64,000 nucleotides of DNA, taken from Arthrobacter sp. KBS0702 (GTDB lineage: Bacteria > Actinomycetota > Actinomycetes > Actinomycetales > Micrococcaceae). The notes beneath the pieces are model-generated. The model saw only the letters and a program-made list of their open reading frames with translations. It searched no databases and had not been told where the DNA came from. The translations under genes and the position numbers were made by a program. Shown one piece after another: positions 11,869-29,222 of this stretch. Numbering within the stretch: the stretch's first letter is position 1; every line of letters begins with the position of its first letter. The stretch spans positions 2,790,001 through 2,854,000 of the forward strand of contig NZ_CP042172.1 of the NCBI RefSeq assembly GCF_005937985.2. Direction: 5' to 3'.

Positions 11869-11994
11869 CTACCGGTTCTTGTTGGCGCGGTCGATGCGCT
11901 TGGCGCGCTCGATTTCGTGCCGGAAGTATTTCTTGGCCCACAGGCCTCCCGCGGCGACGGCAACGACCACCGCGAGGAAAATGATCCACTCCAT
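11869..11994 (-). CDS. Small single-pass membrane protein (41 aa), function unknown
   Basis: The frame encodes MEWIIFLAVVVAVAAGGLWA followed by KKYFRHEIERAKRIDRANKNR. It has one N-terminal hydrophobic helix (residues 3-19) and a strongly basic amphipathic tail. An AAGGGAG ribosome binding site lies about seven bases before the ATG. It sits between the GH1 gene (convergent) and the tuf terminator (upstream on the same strand). The layout recalls very short TatA-like or stress-related membrane peptides, but no function can be assigned. Confidence 0.7.
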   Translation of the reverse strand: MEWIIFLAVVVAVAAGGLWAKKYFRHEIERAKRIDRANKNR

Positions 11995-12053
11995 GTCGGA
12001 CTCCCTTCTGTCCCTCCAACTCCTCTTCGGCAACCGTAGCAGGGAGTTAAACA

Positions 12054-12086
12054 GAACAGCCCCGCTGCAGTGCAGCGGGGCTGTTC
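12054..12086 (-). terminator. Terminator of the str operon / tuf
   Basis: A perfect 16-bp stem (GAACAGCCCCGCTGCA and its complement) with a minimal loop lies 63 bases after the tuf stop. On the minus strand it is followed by TGTTTAAC, a short T-rich stretch. This is a strong intrinsic terminator. Confidence 0.88.
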
Positions 12087-12148
12087 CTACCTTCCGGCGG
12101 CCGTCAGACGGCGTGGCCGGTCGGTATCAAGCTCGGATCGGCAAGTAG

Positions 12149-13339
12149 TTACTTGATGATCTTGGTGACGCGTCCCGAACCAACGGTGCGGCCGCCTTCG
12201 CGGATTGCGAAGCCGAGGCCCTCTTCCATAGCGATCGGCTGGATGAGCGCAACGGTCATCTCAGTGTTGTCGCCGGGCATAACCATTTCCGTGCCTTCCG
12301 GCAGGGTGATAACGCCGGTTACGTCCGTGGTGCGGAAGTAGAACTGCGGGCGGTAGTTGGAGTAGAACGGGTTGTGACGTCCGCCTTCGTCCTTGGAGAG
12401 GATGTAGACGTTGGCCTCGAAGTCGGTGTGCGGGGTGATGGAACCCGGCTTGACGACAACCTGGCCACGCTCGACATCGTCGCGCTTCAGACCGCGAAGC
12501 AGCAGGCCACAGTTCTCGCCGGCCCATGCTTCGTCGAGCTGCTTGTGGAACATCTCGATACCGGTAACCGTGGTCTTCTGGACCGGGCGGATGCCGACGA
12601 TCTCGACCTCGGAGTTGATGGCGAGGGTTCCACGCTCGGCGCGGCCCGTAACAACGGTGCCACGGCCGGTGATCGTGAAGACGTCTTCGATCGGCATCAG
12701 GAAGGGCTTGTCACGGTCACGTACGGGGTCCGGAACGGACTCGTCGACGGCTTCCATGAGGTCCTCGATGGACTTGACCCACTCCGGGTCGCCTTCCAGG
12801 GCCTTCAGGCCCGAAACGCGGATGACCGGGGCGTTGTCGCCATCGAAGCCCTGCGAGCTGAGCAGTTCGCGAACTTCCATTTCGACGAGGTCGAGGAGTT
12901 CCTCGTCCTCAACCATGTCAGCCTTGTTCAGCGCGACCAGCAGGTAGGGAACGCCAACCTGGCGGGCGAGCAGAACGTGCTCACGGGTCTGAGCCATCGG
13001 GCCGTCAGTAGCGGCAACCACGAGGATTGCGCCGTCCATCTGAGCAGCACCGGTGATCATGTTCTTGATGTAGTCAGCGTGACCGGGGGCGTCTACGTGT
13101 GCGTAGTGGCGCTTTTCGGTCTGGTACTCAACGTGGGAGATGTTGATGGTAATGCCGCGCTGACGCTCTTCGGGAGCAGAGTCAATCGACGCGAAGTCAC
13201 GCTTCTCGTTGAGAGTCGGGTACTTGTCGTACAGCACCTTGGAAATGGCGGCCGTCAGCGTCGTCTTACCGTGGTCAACGTGACCAATGGTACCGATGTT
13301 AACGTGCGGCTTAGTCCGCTCGAACTTTGCCTTTGCCAC
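12149..13339 (-). CDS. tuf: Elongation factor Tu
   Basis: A 396-residue EF-Tu, the GTPase that delivers aminoacyl-tRNA to the ribosome. The P-loop GHVDHGKT is at residues 19-26; DAPGHADY (G3), NKAD (G4) and the C-terminal beta-barrel motifs follow. Translation starts at GTG (13339) with a strong AGGAGGA ribosome binding site about seven bases upstream. It lies 270 bases after fusA, so it may be expressed both with the str operon and from its own promoter (see 13409-13438). Only one tuf copy is visible in the window. Confidence 0.98.
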   Translation of the reverse strand: MAKAKFERTKPHVNIGTIGHVDHGKTTLTAAISKVLYDKYPTLNEKRDFASIDSAPEERQRGITINISHVEYQTEKRHYAHVDAPGHADYIKNMITGAAQMDGAILVVAATDGPMAQTREHVLLARQVGVPYLLVALNKADMVEDEELLDLVEMEVRELLSSQGFDGDNAPVIRVSGLKALEGDPEWVKSIEDLMEAVDESVPDPVRDRDKPFLMPIEDVFTITGRGTVVTGRAERGTLAINSEVEIVGIRPVQKTTVTGIEMFHKQLDEAWAGENCGLLLRGLKRDDVERGQVVVKPGSITPHTDFEANVYILSKDEGGRHNPFYSNYRPQFYFRTTDVTGVITLPEGTEMVMPGDNTEMTVALIQPIAMEEGLGFAIREGGRTVGSGRVTKIIK

Positions 13340-13408
13340 AGGTTCCTCCTAGAACGTTTTCAAATGACTTACCCTTCGTCCGCGCTTGTCGCGGCCGAAA
13401 CTCCAGCA

Positions 13409-13438
13409 AGTCTACTTGGGGGGCTTTGGATTGGTGAA
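13409..13438 (-). promoter_or_regulatory. Candidate tuf promoter
   Basis: On the minus strand TTCACC (13438-13433) and TAGACT (13414-13409) are separated by 18 bp, giving a start near 13402 and a leader of about 60 bases. TAGACT is a common actinobacterial -10 form and recurs before other genes in this window. Found by eye only. Confidence 0.4.
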
Positions 13439-13480
13439 ATTGCAGATTCAGGAACTAATACTAGTGCCTAGTGCCTGTTC

Positions 13481-13543
13481 GTGCTGGCGGCCGATGCCCC
13501 GGCCTGACCGGATTGCATCCGACCGGGAACCGGCCGCCAGCAC
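13481..13543 (-). terminator. Large inverted repeat downstream of fusA, possible partial terminator
   Basis: GTGCTGGCGGCC (13481-13492) and GGCCGCCAGCAC (13532-13543) form a perfect 12-bp stem around a 39-base loop that can fold further. It lies 67 bases past the fusA stop and before the tuf promoter. There is no T-run, so it may be an attenuating or mRNA-stabilising structure that lets some transcription through to tuf. Confidence 0.45.
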
Positions 13544-13609
13544 CAGGTGAATCCCCTGTTGAGGAAACGCACCCGAGTTTTTGTCGCTGCTGCGTGTCGT
13601 CCCGGAGGA

Positions 13610-15724
13610 CTACTCGCCGCGGCTCTTCTGGATGATCTCGTCGGCGACTGCCTTCGGGACCTCCGCGTAGCTGTTGAACGTCATGGAGTACACAGCGCGG
13701 CCCTGGGTCTTCGAACGCAGGTCACCGATGTAGCCGAACATGCCGGACAGCGGAACGTGCGCGCGGATGACCTTGACGCCCTGGGCATCTTCCATCGACT
13801 GCATCTGGCCACGGCGGGAGTTGAGGTCACCGATAACTTCACCCATGTATTCCTCAGGGGTGCGGACCTCGACATCCATCAGCGGTTCAAGCAGGACAGG
13901 GTTCGCCTTGCGTGCGGCTTCCTTGAAAGCCATACGGCCGGCGATCTTGAACGCCATTTCCGAGGAGTCAACATCGTGGTACGCGCCGTCAATCAGCGTT
14001 GCCTTGATGCCGACAACCGGGTAACCAGCCAGGACGCCGTCGTTCAGCGCATCCTGGATACCGGCGTCAACAGACGGGATGTATTCGCGCGGAACGCGGC
14101 CACCGGTGACCTTGTTCTCGAACTGGTACATCTCGCCCTCGGACGTGTCCAGCGGCTCGATGGCGATCTGGATCTTGGCGAACTGGCCCGAACCACCGGT
14201 CTGCTTCTTGTGCGTGTAGTCGTGACGCTCTACAGCACGCTTGATGGTTTCGCGGTAGGCAACCTGGGGCTTGCCCACGTTTGCCTCGACCTTGAATTCG
14301 CGGCGCATGCGGTCCACCAGGATGTCCAGGTGGAGCTCGCCCATGCCGGCGATGATGGTCTGGCCGGTGTCTTCGTTGAGGGAGACCTGGAAGGTCGGGT
14401 CCTCAGCGGAGAGCTTCTGGATGGCCGTGGAGAGCTTCTCCTGGTCACCCTTGGTGTTCGGCTCGATCGCAACCGAGATCACGGGCTCCGGGAAGCTCAT
14501 GGACTCGAGGACGATCTGGTTGGACGAATCGCACAGGGTGTCGCCCGTGGTGGTGTCCTTCAGACCGATCGCTGCGTAGATGTGGCCCGCGGTAGCGCCG
14601 TCGACCGGCATTTCCTTGTTGGCGTGCATCTGGAACAGCTTGCCGATGCGTTCCTTCTTGCCCTTGGTGGAGTTGACCACCTGTGCGCCTGCTTCCACGT
14701 GACCGGAGTACACGCGGATGAAGGTGAGCTGGCCGAAGAAGGGGTGCGCGGCAATCTTGAACGCCAGTGCGGAGAACGGCTCGTCAGCGGAAGGCTTACG
14801 GGTCAGTTCCTTCTCTTCGTCGCGAGGATCGTGACCGATCATCGGGGGGACGTCGAGCGGGTTCGGCAGGTAGTCCACGACGGCGTCGAGCATCGGCTGG
14901 ACGCCGCGGTTCTTGAACGCGGAGCCACAGAACACCGGGTAGAGCTCGGAGTTGATCGTCATCTTGCGGATGCCGGCCTTGAGCTCGTCGATCGAAATCT
15001 CTTCGCCCTCGAGGTACTTCTCCATGAGCTCTTCGGAGGACTCTGCAACAGTCTCAACGAGCGTTGCGCGGTACTCTTCGGCCTTTTCCTTGAGGTCAGC
15101 CGGGATCTCCTGGATCTCGTACTTGGCACCCATGGTGACGTCACCCTTGGAGTCGCCGGGCCAGACCAGTGCACGCATGTAGAGCAGGTCGACGACGCCG
15201 ATGAAGTCGTTCTCGGCGCCGATCGGCAGCTGCATGACGAGCGGCTTGGCACCGAGGCGGCTGACGATGGTGTCGACGGTGAAGTAGAAGTCAGCGCCGA
15301 GCTTGTCCATCTTGTTGACGAAGCAGATGCGCGGCACGTTGTACTTGTCGGCCTGGCGCCAAACAGTCTCAGACTGCGGCTCCACGCCTTCCTTGCCGTC
15401 GAACACGGCGACTGCACCGTCGAGGACGCGCAGAGAACGCTCGACCTCAACCGTGAAGTCCACGTGGCCGGGGGTGTCAATGATGTTGATCTGGTTGTTT
15501 TCCCAGAAGCAGGTCACGGCGGCAGACGTGATGGTGATGCCGCGTTCCTTTTCCTGTTCCATCCAGTCGGTGGTCGACGCGCCGTCGTGCGTTTCGCCGA
15601 TCTTGTGGTTCACACCCGTGTAGAACAGGATGCGCTCGGTAGTGGTGGTCTTGCCGGCATCAATGTGGGCCATGATGCCGATATTGCGGACCTTGCTAAG
15701 GTCGGTAAGCACGTCCTGTGCCAC
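13610..15724 (-). CDS. fusA: Elongation factor G
   Basis: A 704-residue EF-G, the GTPase driving ribosomal translocation. The P-loop AHIDAGKT is at residues 19-26, DTPGHVDF (G3) and NKMD (G4) follow, and the C-terminal domain IV/V region carries [10 protein letters not shown] and [11 protein letters not shown]. The GTG at 15724 is preferred because the GAAAGGGAGA ribosome binding site lies directly upstream and the product then begins [20 protein letters not shown]. It follows rpsG by 69 bases in the str operon. Confidence 0.98.
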   Translation of the reverse strand: MAQDVLTDLSKVRNIGIMAHIDAGKTTTTERILFYTGVNHKIGETHDGASTTDWMEQEKERGITITSAAVTCFWENNQINIIDTPGHVDFTVEVERSLRVLDGAVAVFDGKEGVEPQSETVWRQADKYNVPRICFVNKMDKLGADFYFTVDTIVSRLGAKPLVMQLPIGAENDFIGVVDLLYMRALVWPGDSKGDVTMGAKYEIQEIPADLKEKAEEYRATLVETVAESSEELMEKYLEGEEISIDELKAGIRKMTINSELYPVFCGSAFKNRGVQPMLDAVVDYLPNPLDVPPMIGHDPRDEEKELTRKPSADEPFSALAFKIAAHPFFGQLTFIRVYSGHVEAGAQVVNSTKGKKERIGKLFQMHANKEMPVDGATAGHIYAAIGLKDTTTGDTLCDSSNQIVLESMSFPEPVISVAIEPNTKGDQEKLSTAIQKLSAEDPTFQVSLNEDTGQTIIAGMGELHLDILVDRMRREFKVEANVGKPQVAYRETIKRAVERHDYTHKKQTGGSGQFAKIQIAIEPLDTSEGEMYQFENKVTGGRVPREYIPSVDAGIQDALNDGVLAGYPVVGIKATLIDGAYHDVDSSEMAFKIAGRMAFKEAARKANPVLLEPLMDVEVRTPEEYMGEVIGDLNSRRGQMQSMEDAQGVKVIRAHVPLSGMFGYIGDLRSKTQGRAVYSMTFNSYAEVPKAVADEIIQKSRGE

Positions 15725-15793
15725 GGTGTCTCCCTTTCGGATGGACTGCACGTTCGCCGCCGACTCGGTTGAGCCGGCGGCGTCCGGGAAGTA

Positions 15794-16264
15794 TTACCAG
15801 CGGTAGTGTGCGAAGGCCTTGTTGGACTCGGCCATCTTGTGGGTGTCTTCGCGACGCTTCACAGCGGCTCCGAGACCGTTCGAGGCATCCAGGATTTCGT
15901 TCTGGAGGCGCTCGGTCATCGTCTTTTCGCGGCGGGCCTTGGAGTAGCCGACCAGCCAGCGGAGGGCGAGGGCCGTGGAACGGCCCGGCTTGACCTCGAC
16001 GGGAACCTGGTAGGTGGCGCCACCGACGCGGCGGGAGCGGACCTCGAGGGAAGGCTTGACGTTGTCCATGGCCTTCTTGAGGGCTGCAACCGGGTCGCCG
16101 CCGGACTTGGCGCGTGCGCCTTCGAGTGCACCGTAGACGATGCGCTCTGCGGTGGACTTCTTGCCGTCAACCAGCACCTTGTTGATCAGCTGCGTGACCA
16201 GCGGGGAGCCGTAAACGGGATCTAGTACTAGCGGCCGCTTGGGGGCCGGACCCTTGCGAGGCAT
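15794..16264 (-). CDS. rpsG: 30S ribosomal protein S7
   Basis: A 156-residue S7, the assembly nucleator of the 30S head. It begins [20 protein letters not shown] and contains [15 protein letters not shown] and [20 protein letters not shown]. Length is typical. It lies one base after the rpsL stop. Confidence 0.98.
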   Translation of the reverse strand: MPRKGPAPKRPLVLDPVYGSPLVTQLINKVLVDGKKSTAERIVYGALEGARAKSGGDPVAALKKAMDNVKPSLEVRSRRVGGATYQVPVEVKPGRSTALALRWLVGYSKARREKTMTERLQNEILDASNGLGAAVKRREDTHKMAESNKAFAHYRW

Positions 16265-16265
16265 A

Positions 16266-16640
16266 TTACTTCTTCTCCATCTTTGCGCCGTAGCGGCTGC
16301 GTGCCTGCTTACGGTTCTTCACACCCTGGGTATCGAGGGCGCCACGGACGATCTTGTAACGGACACCCGGGAGGTCCTTAACACGGCCGCCACGGACGAG
16401 CACAATGGAGTGCTCCTGCAGGTTGTGGCCAACACCGGGGATGTAGGCGGTAACTTCAACGCCGCCGTTGAGGCGCACACGTGCAACCTTACGCAGAGCC
16501 GAGTTCGGCTTCTTCGGGGTCGTGGTGTACACGCGGGTGCAAACACCGCGGCGCATCGGGCTGCCGTTAAGCGCGGGAGCCTTGGTCTTCTTGACCTTAG
16601 GCGTGCGGCCCTTGCGGACCAGCTGGTTAATCGTAGGCAC
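16266..16640 (-). CDS. rpsL: 30S ribosomal protein S12, first gene of the str operon
   Basis: A 124-residue S12 of the decoding centre. Lysines 43 ([12 protein letters not shown]) and 88 ([12 protein letters not shown]) are wild type, so there is no classical streptomycin-resistance change. The start is GTG (16640), giving [12 protein letters not shown]. It heads rpsL-rpsG-fusA-tuf. Confidence 0.98.
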   Translation of the reverse strand: MPTINQLVRKGRTPKVKKTKAPALNGSPMRRGVCTRVYTTTPKKPNSALRKVARVRLNGGVEVTAYIPGVGHNLQEHSIVLVRGGRVKDLPGVRYKIVRGALDTQGVKNRKQARSRYGAKMEKK

Positions 16641-17007
16641 TCTCGTGTTCTCCGTTTTATCCGGAGCGGCCGTTGGCAGCCGCTCTCTTGTCGCTGCGCC
16701 TCGCCGCTCGAGCTTTGAAGTTCTCTCCAGAGCAGCTGAGGCGAAGCCTTAATAGTCGGACCGCACACCGGGGCTCCGGACTTCCATCCTGAACGGCCCC
16801 TAGGCATGCGAAAATGTGGCATACGTTGCACAAGAACCCTGCAAACCGGAAACGTCGTCCTAGTCCAGCCTCTCGGCTGCAACCGGCGCACTCATCCACT
16901 GCCACAATAACAATTAGTCTCCAGTCTAACACGGACGGCTCCCAGCCCTTAATCGGCGGGAGAAACTGCGGCCCTCCGCGCCCTTTGAGACGCCCCCTGT
17001 TAAACGG
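16641..17007. promoter_or_regulatory. Spacer holding the str operon promoter
   Basis: About 370 bases without a supported gene. On the minus strand TAGACT at 16928-16923 is a plausible -10 hexamer in an AT-rich patch (16900-16935), about 285 bases upstream of rpsL; a poor TTAAGG lies 18 bp further up. The long leader and several GC-rich inverted segments could hold regulatory structure, but nothing definite is seen. Confidence 0.35.
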
Positions 17008-17041
17008 GGATGGTCCCGCACCTTGCGGTGCGGGACCATCC
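17008..17041 (-). terminator. Terminator of the rpoBC operon
   Basis: GGATGGTCCCGCACC and its exact complement form a 15-bp stem with a TTGC loop, starting 18 bases after the rpoC stop. It is a strong intrinsic terminator, with the minus-strand downstream sequence CCGTTTAAC only weakly T-rich. Confidence 0.85.
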
Positions 17042-17058
17042 TTGGGAAAGGCTATCCG

Positions 17059-20958
<3,900 letters not shown>

Positions 20959-21062
20959 ATGGTCCCTGTTCTCTCTTGTTCTCTAAATTCTGAAGTCTTG
21001 GGTTACGGGAAGAGGGAGGTGGTGTTCGACGGCGGGTGGTGGCCCGCCGTCGAACCCGCCTG

Positions 21063-24578
<3,516 letters not shown>

Positions 24579-24797
24579 GAGGGATCCTTCCACAGACCTT
24601 CAGGCGTTTTCAGATCTCCCCCGTTATGCACCCTGCGAAGTGACTTCGCAGTGCTACCAGTCCGGTTCCGCTATATGACCCGGGACCTGGCTGACCATGC
24701 TGGTGCACGTTGTAGACGGCACATTGATGGAGCAGCTGTCAGGCTAAGCCCACCGCTATATGAAGGCTGAAGGTAAACAGGGAAGACGCAAATATCT

Positions 24798-24826
24798 ACG
24801 ATACGGCAAAGCAACCTACTTGTCTA
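24798..24826 (-). promoter_or_regulatory. Candidate rpoBC promoter
   Basis: On the minus strand TAGACA (24826-24821) and TATCGT (24803-24798) are 17 bp apart, giving a start near 24791 and a leader of about 210 bases before rpoB. The spacing is ideal and the -35 matches five of six sigma-A consensus bases. The rest of the 24594-24945 spacer is moderately AT-rich and holds no gene; it also contains the thiolase upstream region on the plus strand. Confidence 0.45.
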
Positions 24827-24945
24827 CCCCACTTGCGCCGTGATTGCAAGCACGGCCCCCGCTCCCCGCCGGTTCGGCCGAATGGCTCCGTGATGGGGCT
24901 CACGATAACCTTGGAGTACATCATTAGAGATCGGAAGAGATAACC

Positions 24946-26145
24946 ATGAACAACTCCGCGGACAACAATGATGTTGTCATCCTCGCCGCTGCCCGCACCC
25001 CGCAGGGCCGGCTTAACGGGCAGCTGGCCGGCTTCACCGCCGTCGAGCTCGGCGCCCACGCGATCCGTGCGGCGCTGGCCGCCAGCGGAGTGAAGCCGGA
25101 CCAGGTCGACTCGGTCATCATGGGCCAGGTCCTGCAGGCCGGGGCGGGCCAGAACCCGGCCCGCCAGAGCGCCATCGGCGCCGGCATCGGCTGGAACGTC
25201 CCCACGGTCACCATCAACAAGGTCTGCCTCTCCGGCCTCACCGCCGTGATCGACGCGGCCCGGATGATCCGCAGCGGCGACGCCACCGTCGTCGTCGCCG
25301 GCGGCCAGGAATCCATGAGCCGGGCCCCGCACCTGCTCCCCGGCTCCCGGCAGGGCTGGACCTACGGCTCGGTCCAGGCGCTTGACGCCGCCGCCCACGA
25401 CGGCCTCACCGATGCCTTCGACGGACAGTCGATGGGCCTGTCCACCGAGAGCAAGAACGTCACGCTCGGCATCGACCGGACCTCCCAGGACGAAGTGGCG
25501 GCGGCCTCGCACCAGCGCGCCGCCCGCGCCGCCAAGGACGGGGTCTTCGACGGCGAAATCGCGCCGATCAGCGTCAAGCAGCGCAAGGGCGACCCGATCC
25601 AGGTCGGCACCGACGAAGGTGTCCGGCCGGATACCTCCGTCTCCTCCCTGGCCGGCCTGCGCGCGGCCTTCGCCACGGACGGCACCATCACCGCCGGCAA
25701 CTCTTCCCCGCTCTCGGACGGCGCCGCCGCCCTGGTCCTCACCTCGCGGAAGTTCGCCGAGGAGCACGGCCTGGAATACCTGGCCGTGGTCGGCAAGCCC
25801 GGGCAGGTGGCCGGACCGGACAACTCGCTGCACTCCCAGCCCTCCAACGCGATCAAGAGCGCGCTGGACAAGGCCGGCTGGACCGCCGCGGACCTGGATT
25901 TCATCGAGATCAACGAGGCCTTCGGCTCGGTGGCCGTGCAGTCCCTCAAGGACCTGGACTACCCGCTGGAGCAGTGCAATATCCACGGCGGTGCCATCGC
26001 GCTGGGCCACCCGATCGGCGCCTCCGGAGCACGGCTGGCCCTGCATGCGGCCCACGAGCTCAAACGCCGTGGTGCCGGCAAGGCCGCCGTGTCGCTCTGC
26101 GGCGGAGGCGGCCAGGGGGAGGCCCTGCTGCTGTACCGCGACTGA
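24946..26145 (+). CDS. Acetyl-CoA C-acetyltransferase (thiolase)
   Basis: A 399-residue thiolase that condenses or cleaves acyl-CoA units (acetoacetyl-CoA metabolism or beta-oxidation). The acyl-accepting cysteine is C94 in INKVCLSGL; NEAFGSVAV, GGAIALGHPIGASGAR and the second catalytic cysteine in SLCGGGGQGEAL are all present. Length and motifs fit the AtoB/PhaA group. A GGAAGAG ribosome binding site precedes the ATG. Its TGA overlaps the start of the next gene (TGATG), which implies co-translation with the YbaK-like protein. Confidence 0.95.
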   Translation: MNNSADNNDVVILAAARTPQGRLNGQLAGFTAVELGAHAIRAALAASGVKPDQVDSVIMGQVLQAGAGQNPARQSAIGAGIGWNVPTVTINKVCLSGLTAVIDAARMIRSGDATVVVAGGQESMSRAPHLLPGSRQGWTYGSVQALDAAAHDGLTDAFDGQSMGLSTESKNVTLGIDRTSQDEVAAASHQRAARAAKDGVFDGEIAPISVKQRKGDPIQVGTDEGVRPDTSVSSLAGLRAAFATDGTITAGNSSPLSDGAAALVLTSRKFAEEHGLEYLAVVGKPGQVAGPDNSLHSQPSNAIKSALDKAGWTAADLDFIEINEAFGSVAVQSLKDLDYPLEQCNIHGGAIALGHPIGASGARLALHAAHELKRRGAGKAAVSLCGGGGQGEALLLYRD

Positions 26146-26678
26146 TGACCGATCCGGCAGCGCGACCGGCCGGGCTGACGTCCGGCCGGGAGCGGGGCGG
26201 CAGCGACGGCAGGAAGCGGTTCCTGGCCGACGCCGCCGCGCGCGGCCTTGAGGTGGAGCTGGTGGAACGCCTCGCCGCGCACAGCCTCGAGGAGGCCGCA
26301 GCGATCCTCGGCATCCGCCCGGCCGACATCGTCAAGTCCCTGGTGGTCAAGCACAAGGACGGCAGCTTCCTGTTCGCCCTGGTTCCCGGCGACCGGCAGA
26401 TCAGCTGGCCCAAGCTCCGCCAGCTGGTCGGCGTCAACAAGCTCTCGTTGCCCAGCGCCGATGTCGCGCTGGCGGCAACCGGCTACGAGCGCGGCACCAT
26501 CACCCCGCTCGGGAGCACCTCCGCCTGGCCGGTCTACGCCGACAGCACCATCACCGGCCGTCGGATCTCGATGGGGGCCGGTGAACACGGGTACAGCGCC
26601 TTCGTCGACGCCGATGCGCTCACTGCGGCCCTCGGGGCCGTCGTCGCGGATATCACCGATCCGGTGCAGGGCACCTAA
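26145..26678 (+). CDS. YbaK/EbsC-type aminoacyl-tRNA deacylase
   Basis: A 177-residue protein of the YbaK/ProRS editing-domain family, whose members hydrolyse mischarged tRNAs such as Cys- or Ala-tRNA(Pro). Visible motifs are ADIVKSLVVKHKDGSFLFAL (catalytic lysine region), VPGDRQISWPKL and ATGYERGTITPLG. It starts at an ATG overlapping the thiolase stop. The specific substrate cannot be told from sequence; the operon with thiolase is probably opportunistic. Confidence 0.88.
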   Translation: MTDPAARPAGLTSGRERGGSDGRKRFLADAAARGLEVELVERLAAHSLEEAAAILGIRPADIVKSLVVKHKDGSFLFALVPGDRQISWPKLRQLVGVNKLSLPSADVALAATGYERGTITPLGSTSAWPVYADSTITGRRISMGAGEHGYSAFVDADALTAALGAVVADITDPVQGT

Positions 26679-26730
26679 GACACCCGGGTTTAAACCAACG
26701 CTGTTTTCGGCGGAAGGGTCGGCCAGGTGT

Positions 26731-28563
26731 TCAGGCGGTGACCGTCAGGGGTTCACCGTTGACCGTGAGCCGCCAGTTGCTCTGGCTGAACACGGCGGCG
26801 TCGAGGGTGCCGCGCGCCACAACATAGTCGATGATGCGCTGGCGGATTTCCTGCTGGCTGTTCGAGAGTACCGGCGCCGTCTTCACGGCCGGGAAGTTCC
26901 CGCCGCCGCTCTGGCGGTAGTTGTTGATTGCCATCGCGAATTCCTGGTCCGCCCTCACGGGCGAGCCGCCGTAGCTCAGGTTCATGATCCGGTCCCCCAC
27001 CGGCCGGGCCAGGTCGATCTCGTAGTTCAGCGGCGCATCCAGGCCGTAGACGACGTCGTAGTTGTAGTCCGGGGTGCCGTTCGGCGCCATGGCGGTGGCG
27101 GCATTCGTGACTTCCTGGGCCCGGGCCGTCGTCGTGGCCACCGGCTTGAAGTACTGCGCCGACCACTTGAGGTAGGCCTTGACCTGGGCCCCTGTGACCT
27201 TGATGGACAGCAGGGTGTTGTCGAAGATGTACAGCCCGGCCACGTCGCGGATGGTCAGCGGACCGGCCTTGACGTCCACGGAGCGGGAGAAGGCCGCGGC
27301 GATGGAAAGCACCGGCAGCCCGGCGGCCGGGCCGTTGGCCAGCTCCGCCTTGATGGTGCTGGCCTGGACGTAGTTGATCGCGTCGATCGCGGCCGAGTCG
27401 CTCCAGCAGGCCGTCGCTGTGGTCAGCGGCGCGGTAGAGGTGCCGATCACCTGGTTCACGTACTTCACCGTCGCCTCGTGGCCGGCCTGCACGGCGCTGA
27501 CGACGGCGGGGTCCGGATCGGCGGTGTTGGCGTTCAGGAGGTGGGAGTGCGCCGAGGTGACGGTCCACCGGCCCTCGTCCTTGCTGAGCTGCAGGTCGAT
27601 GACCGCAACACGCATGCCCCACTTCAGCGGTTCGGTCAGGAGCACCGGCCGTTTCGTTTCCTTGTTGGTGACAAACCGCTCCGGGATCTCCAGGTGCGCG
27701 TGCCCGACCAGGATCGCGTCGATCCCCGGGACTTCCTCGGCGAGCTGGGTGGACGCGTTCTCAGCGAACGGCAGCGCGTCGCCGTAGGAGGAGCCCGGCG
27801 TCGCGCCCGAGTGGCTGGAGACGATGATGACGTCGGCTCCGGCAGCCTTCATCTGCGGGATGACCGTCTTGGCCTCCTCCACAATGCCGTTGAAGTCGAG
27901 CTTGCCCTGGACATTGTCGCGGTCCCAGAGGGCGCAGCCGGGTGTCACGAAACCGACGAGGCCGACGGTCAGCCAGCCGTTCTCGGTCTTGACCCGCTTC
28001 AGGACGTACGGGGTGAAGGCGCGCTGGCCGGTGACGGCGTCGTGCACGTTGGCGCCGAGCAGCGGGAAGTCCAGCTGCTTCTCCCAGGTCCGCAGCATCG
28101 GGATGCCGTAGTTGAATTCGTGGTTGCCGAGCGCGACGGCGTCGTAGCCGACGGCGTTCATGGCCAGCGCCATGGGGTGCTTGACGGTGTCGGAGATGGG
28201 GTTGACCTTGGCGAAGTAGTAGGCCAGCGGTGTGCCCTGGATGGTGTCGCCCGAGTCGATGGTGAGCGTGTTGGCGGCGCCGCGCTCGGCCCGGACGGCC
28301 TTGATCAGGCTTGACGCCTGCGCGATGCCGATCCGGTTGCCCGCGCTGTCCGCGTAGGGGACATCCTTGAAGTAGTCCCAGTTGAAGACGTTGTTGTGCA
28401 GGTCGGTGGTGCCGAGCACGGTCAGGTTGAACTGCTTTTTCGCGTTGCCGGGCGCAGCCTGGGCTGCGGGTGCGCCGGAGAGCGCTGCGGCGGCGGCGCT
28501 GCCGCCGACGAAGGCCGCCGCCAGCATGGCGCGGCGGGAGAACGACGGGTTCGGATCTGTCAT
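26731..28563 (-). CDS. Tat-exported bifunctional UDP-sugar hydrolase/5'-nucleotidase family protein
   Basis: A 610-residue secreted metallophosphoesterase. A twin-arginine signal is evident at the N-terminus (FSRRAMLAAAFVGGSAAAA, cleavage probably after AQA near residue 36). The calcineurin-like domain carries GTTDLHNNVFNWDYF, DSGDTIQGTP, LGNHEFNYG and GHAHLEIP. The C-terminal 5'-nucleotidase substrate domain follows (about residues 390-560). There is no cell-wall sorting signal, so it is probably soluble or loosely attached. A GAGGAGC site precedes the ATG. The likely role is extracellular nucleotide scavenging for phosphate. Confidence 0.92.
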   Translation of the reverse strand: MTDPNPSFSRRAMLAAAFVGGSAAAAALSGAPAAQAAPGNAKKQFNLTVLGTTDLHNNVFNWDYFKDVPYADSAGNRIGIAQASSLIKAVRAERGAANTLTIDSGDTIQGTPLAYYFAKVNPISDTVKHPMALAMNAVGYDAVALGNHEFNYGIPMLRTWEKQLDFPLLGANVHDAVTGQRAFTPYVLKRVKTENGWLTVGLVGFVTPGCALWDRDNVQGKLDFNGIVEEAKTVIPQMKAAGADVIIVSSHSGATPGSSYGDALPFAENASTQLAEEVPGIDAILVGHAHLEIPERFVTNKETKRPVLLTEPLKWGMRVAVIDLQLSKDEGRWTVTSAHSHLLNANTADPDPAVVSAVQAGHEATVKYVNQVIGTSTAPLTTATACWSDSAAIDAINYVQASTIKAELANGPAAGLPVLSIAAAFSRSVDVKAGPLTIRDVAGLYIFDNTLLSIKVTGAQVKAYLKWSAQYFKPVATTTARAQEVTNAATAMAPNGTPDYNYDVVYGLDAPLNYEIDLARPVGDRIMNLSYGGSPVRADQEFAMAINNYRQSGGGNFPAVKTAPVLSNSQQEIRQRIIDYVVARGTLDAAVFSQSNWRLTVNGEPLTVTA

Positions 28564-28694
28564 TGTGTGAGCTCCTCAGGGTTTGGCGGCCGGTCGGCAC
28601 AAAGCCAAAGTCTAGGGGTCACGCCCCGTCCTGAAAAGGAGAGCCCGCAATCATTTACTCAACGTTCACGTGCCTGCGTCGGCGCCGGAATGCA

Positions 28695-28728
28695 GGAAAC
28701 CCCGCCCACCGAAGTGGACGGGGTTTCC
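28695..28728 (-). terminator. Terminator of rplJL
   Basis: GGAAACCCCGCCCA and TGGACGGGGTTTCC form a 14-bp stem with one mismatch around a CCGAAG loop, 40 bases after the rplL stop. It lies between rplL and the start of the nucleotidase gene and has no T-run on either side. Confidence 0.75.
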
Positions 28729-28767
28729 CGGAGCTGGAAGGCTGCGAGCCTTCCGGAGCTGCGCGTG

Positions 28768-29142
28768 TTACTTGAGGGTAACGGTGGCGCCGGCAGCCTC
28801 GAGCTGCTCCTTTGCCTTCTCGGCAGCTTCCTTGGTGGCGCCTTCGAGGACGGCCTTCGGTGCGCTGTCAACCAGGTCCTTGGCTTCCTTGAGGCCGAGG
28901 GAGGTGATGGCGCGAACTTCCTTGATCACTGCGATCTTCTTTTCGCCAGCAGCCTCGAGGATGACGTCGAAGTCAGTCTTCTCTTCAACCTCTTCAGCAG
29001 CGCCACCGGCGGGGCCGGCAACTGCAACAGCGGCAGCGGTAACTTCGAAGGTCTCTTCGAAGAGCTTGACGAACTCGGAGAGCTCGATGATGGTCAGTTC
29101 CTTGAAAGCTTCAATGAGCTCTTCGTTGCTGAGCTTCGCCAT
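28768..29142 (-). CDS. rplL: 50S ribosomal protein L7/L12
   Basis: A 124-residue L7/L12, the stalk protein that recruits translation GTPases. The N-terminal dimerisation helices ([20 protein letters not shown]), an alanine/glycine-rich hinge at about residues 50-60 and the C-terminal domain ([20 protein letters not shown]) are clear. It lies 80 bases after rplJ. Confidence 0.98.
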   Translation of the reverse strand: MAKLSNEELIEAFKELTIIELSEFVKLFEETFEVTAAAVAVAGPAGGAAEEVEEKTDFDVILEAAGEKKIAVIKEVRAITSLGLKEAKDLVDSAPKAVLEGATKEAAEKAKEQLEAAGATVTLK

Positions 29143-29222
29143 GGTGTGGCGTCCTTCCTATAGGTGGTGCTTGGCGGCCGGGGCCGTTGCCTTCGCACCG
29201 GAGTCTGGTTTGAAAGAGAGAG

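Noticed and set aside
13481..13543. Riboswitch upstream of tuf
   Set aside because: The inverted repeat is far from any recognised riboswitch core and tuf is not a typical riboswitch target. It is more simply a structure at the fusA 3' end.
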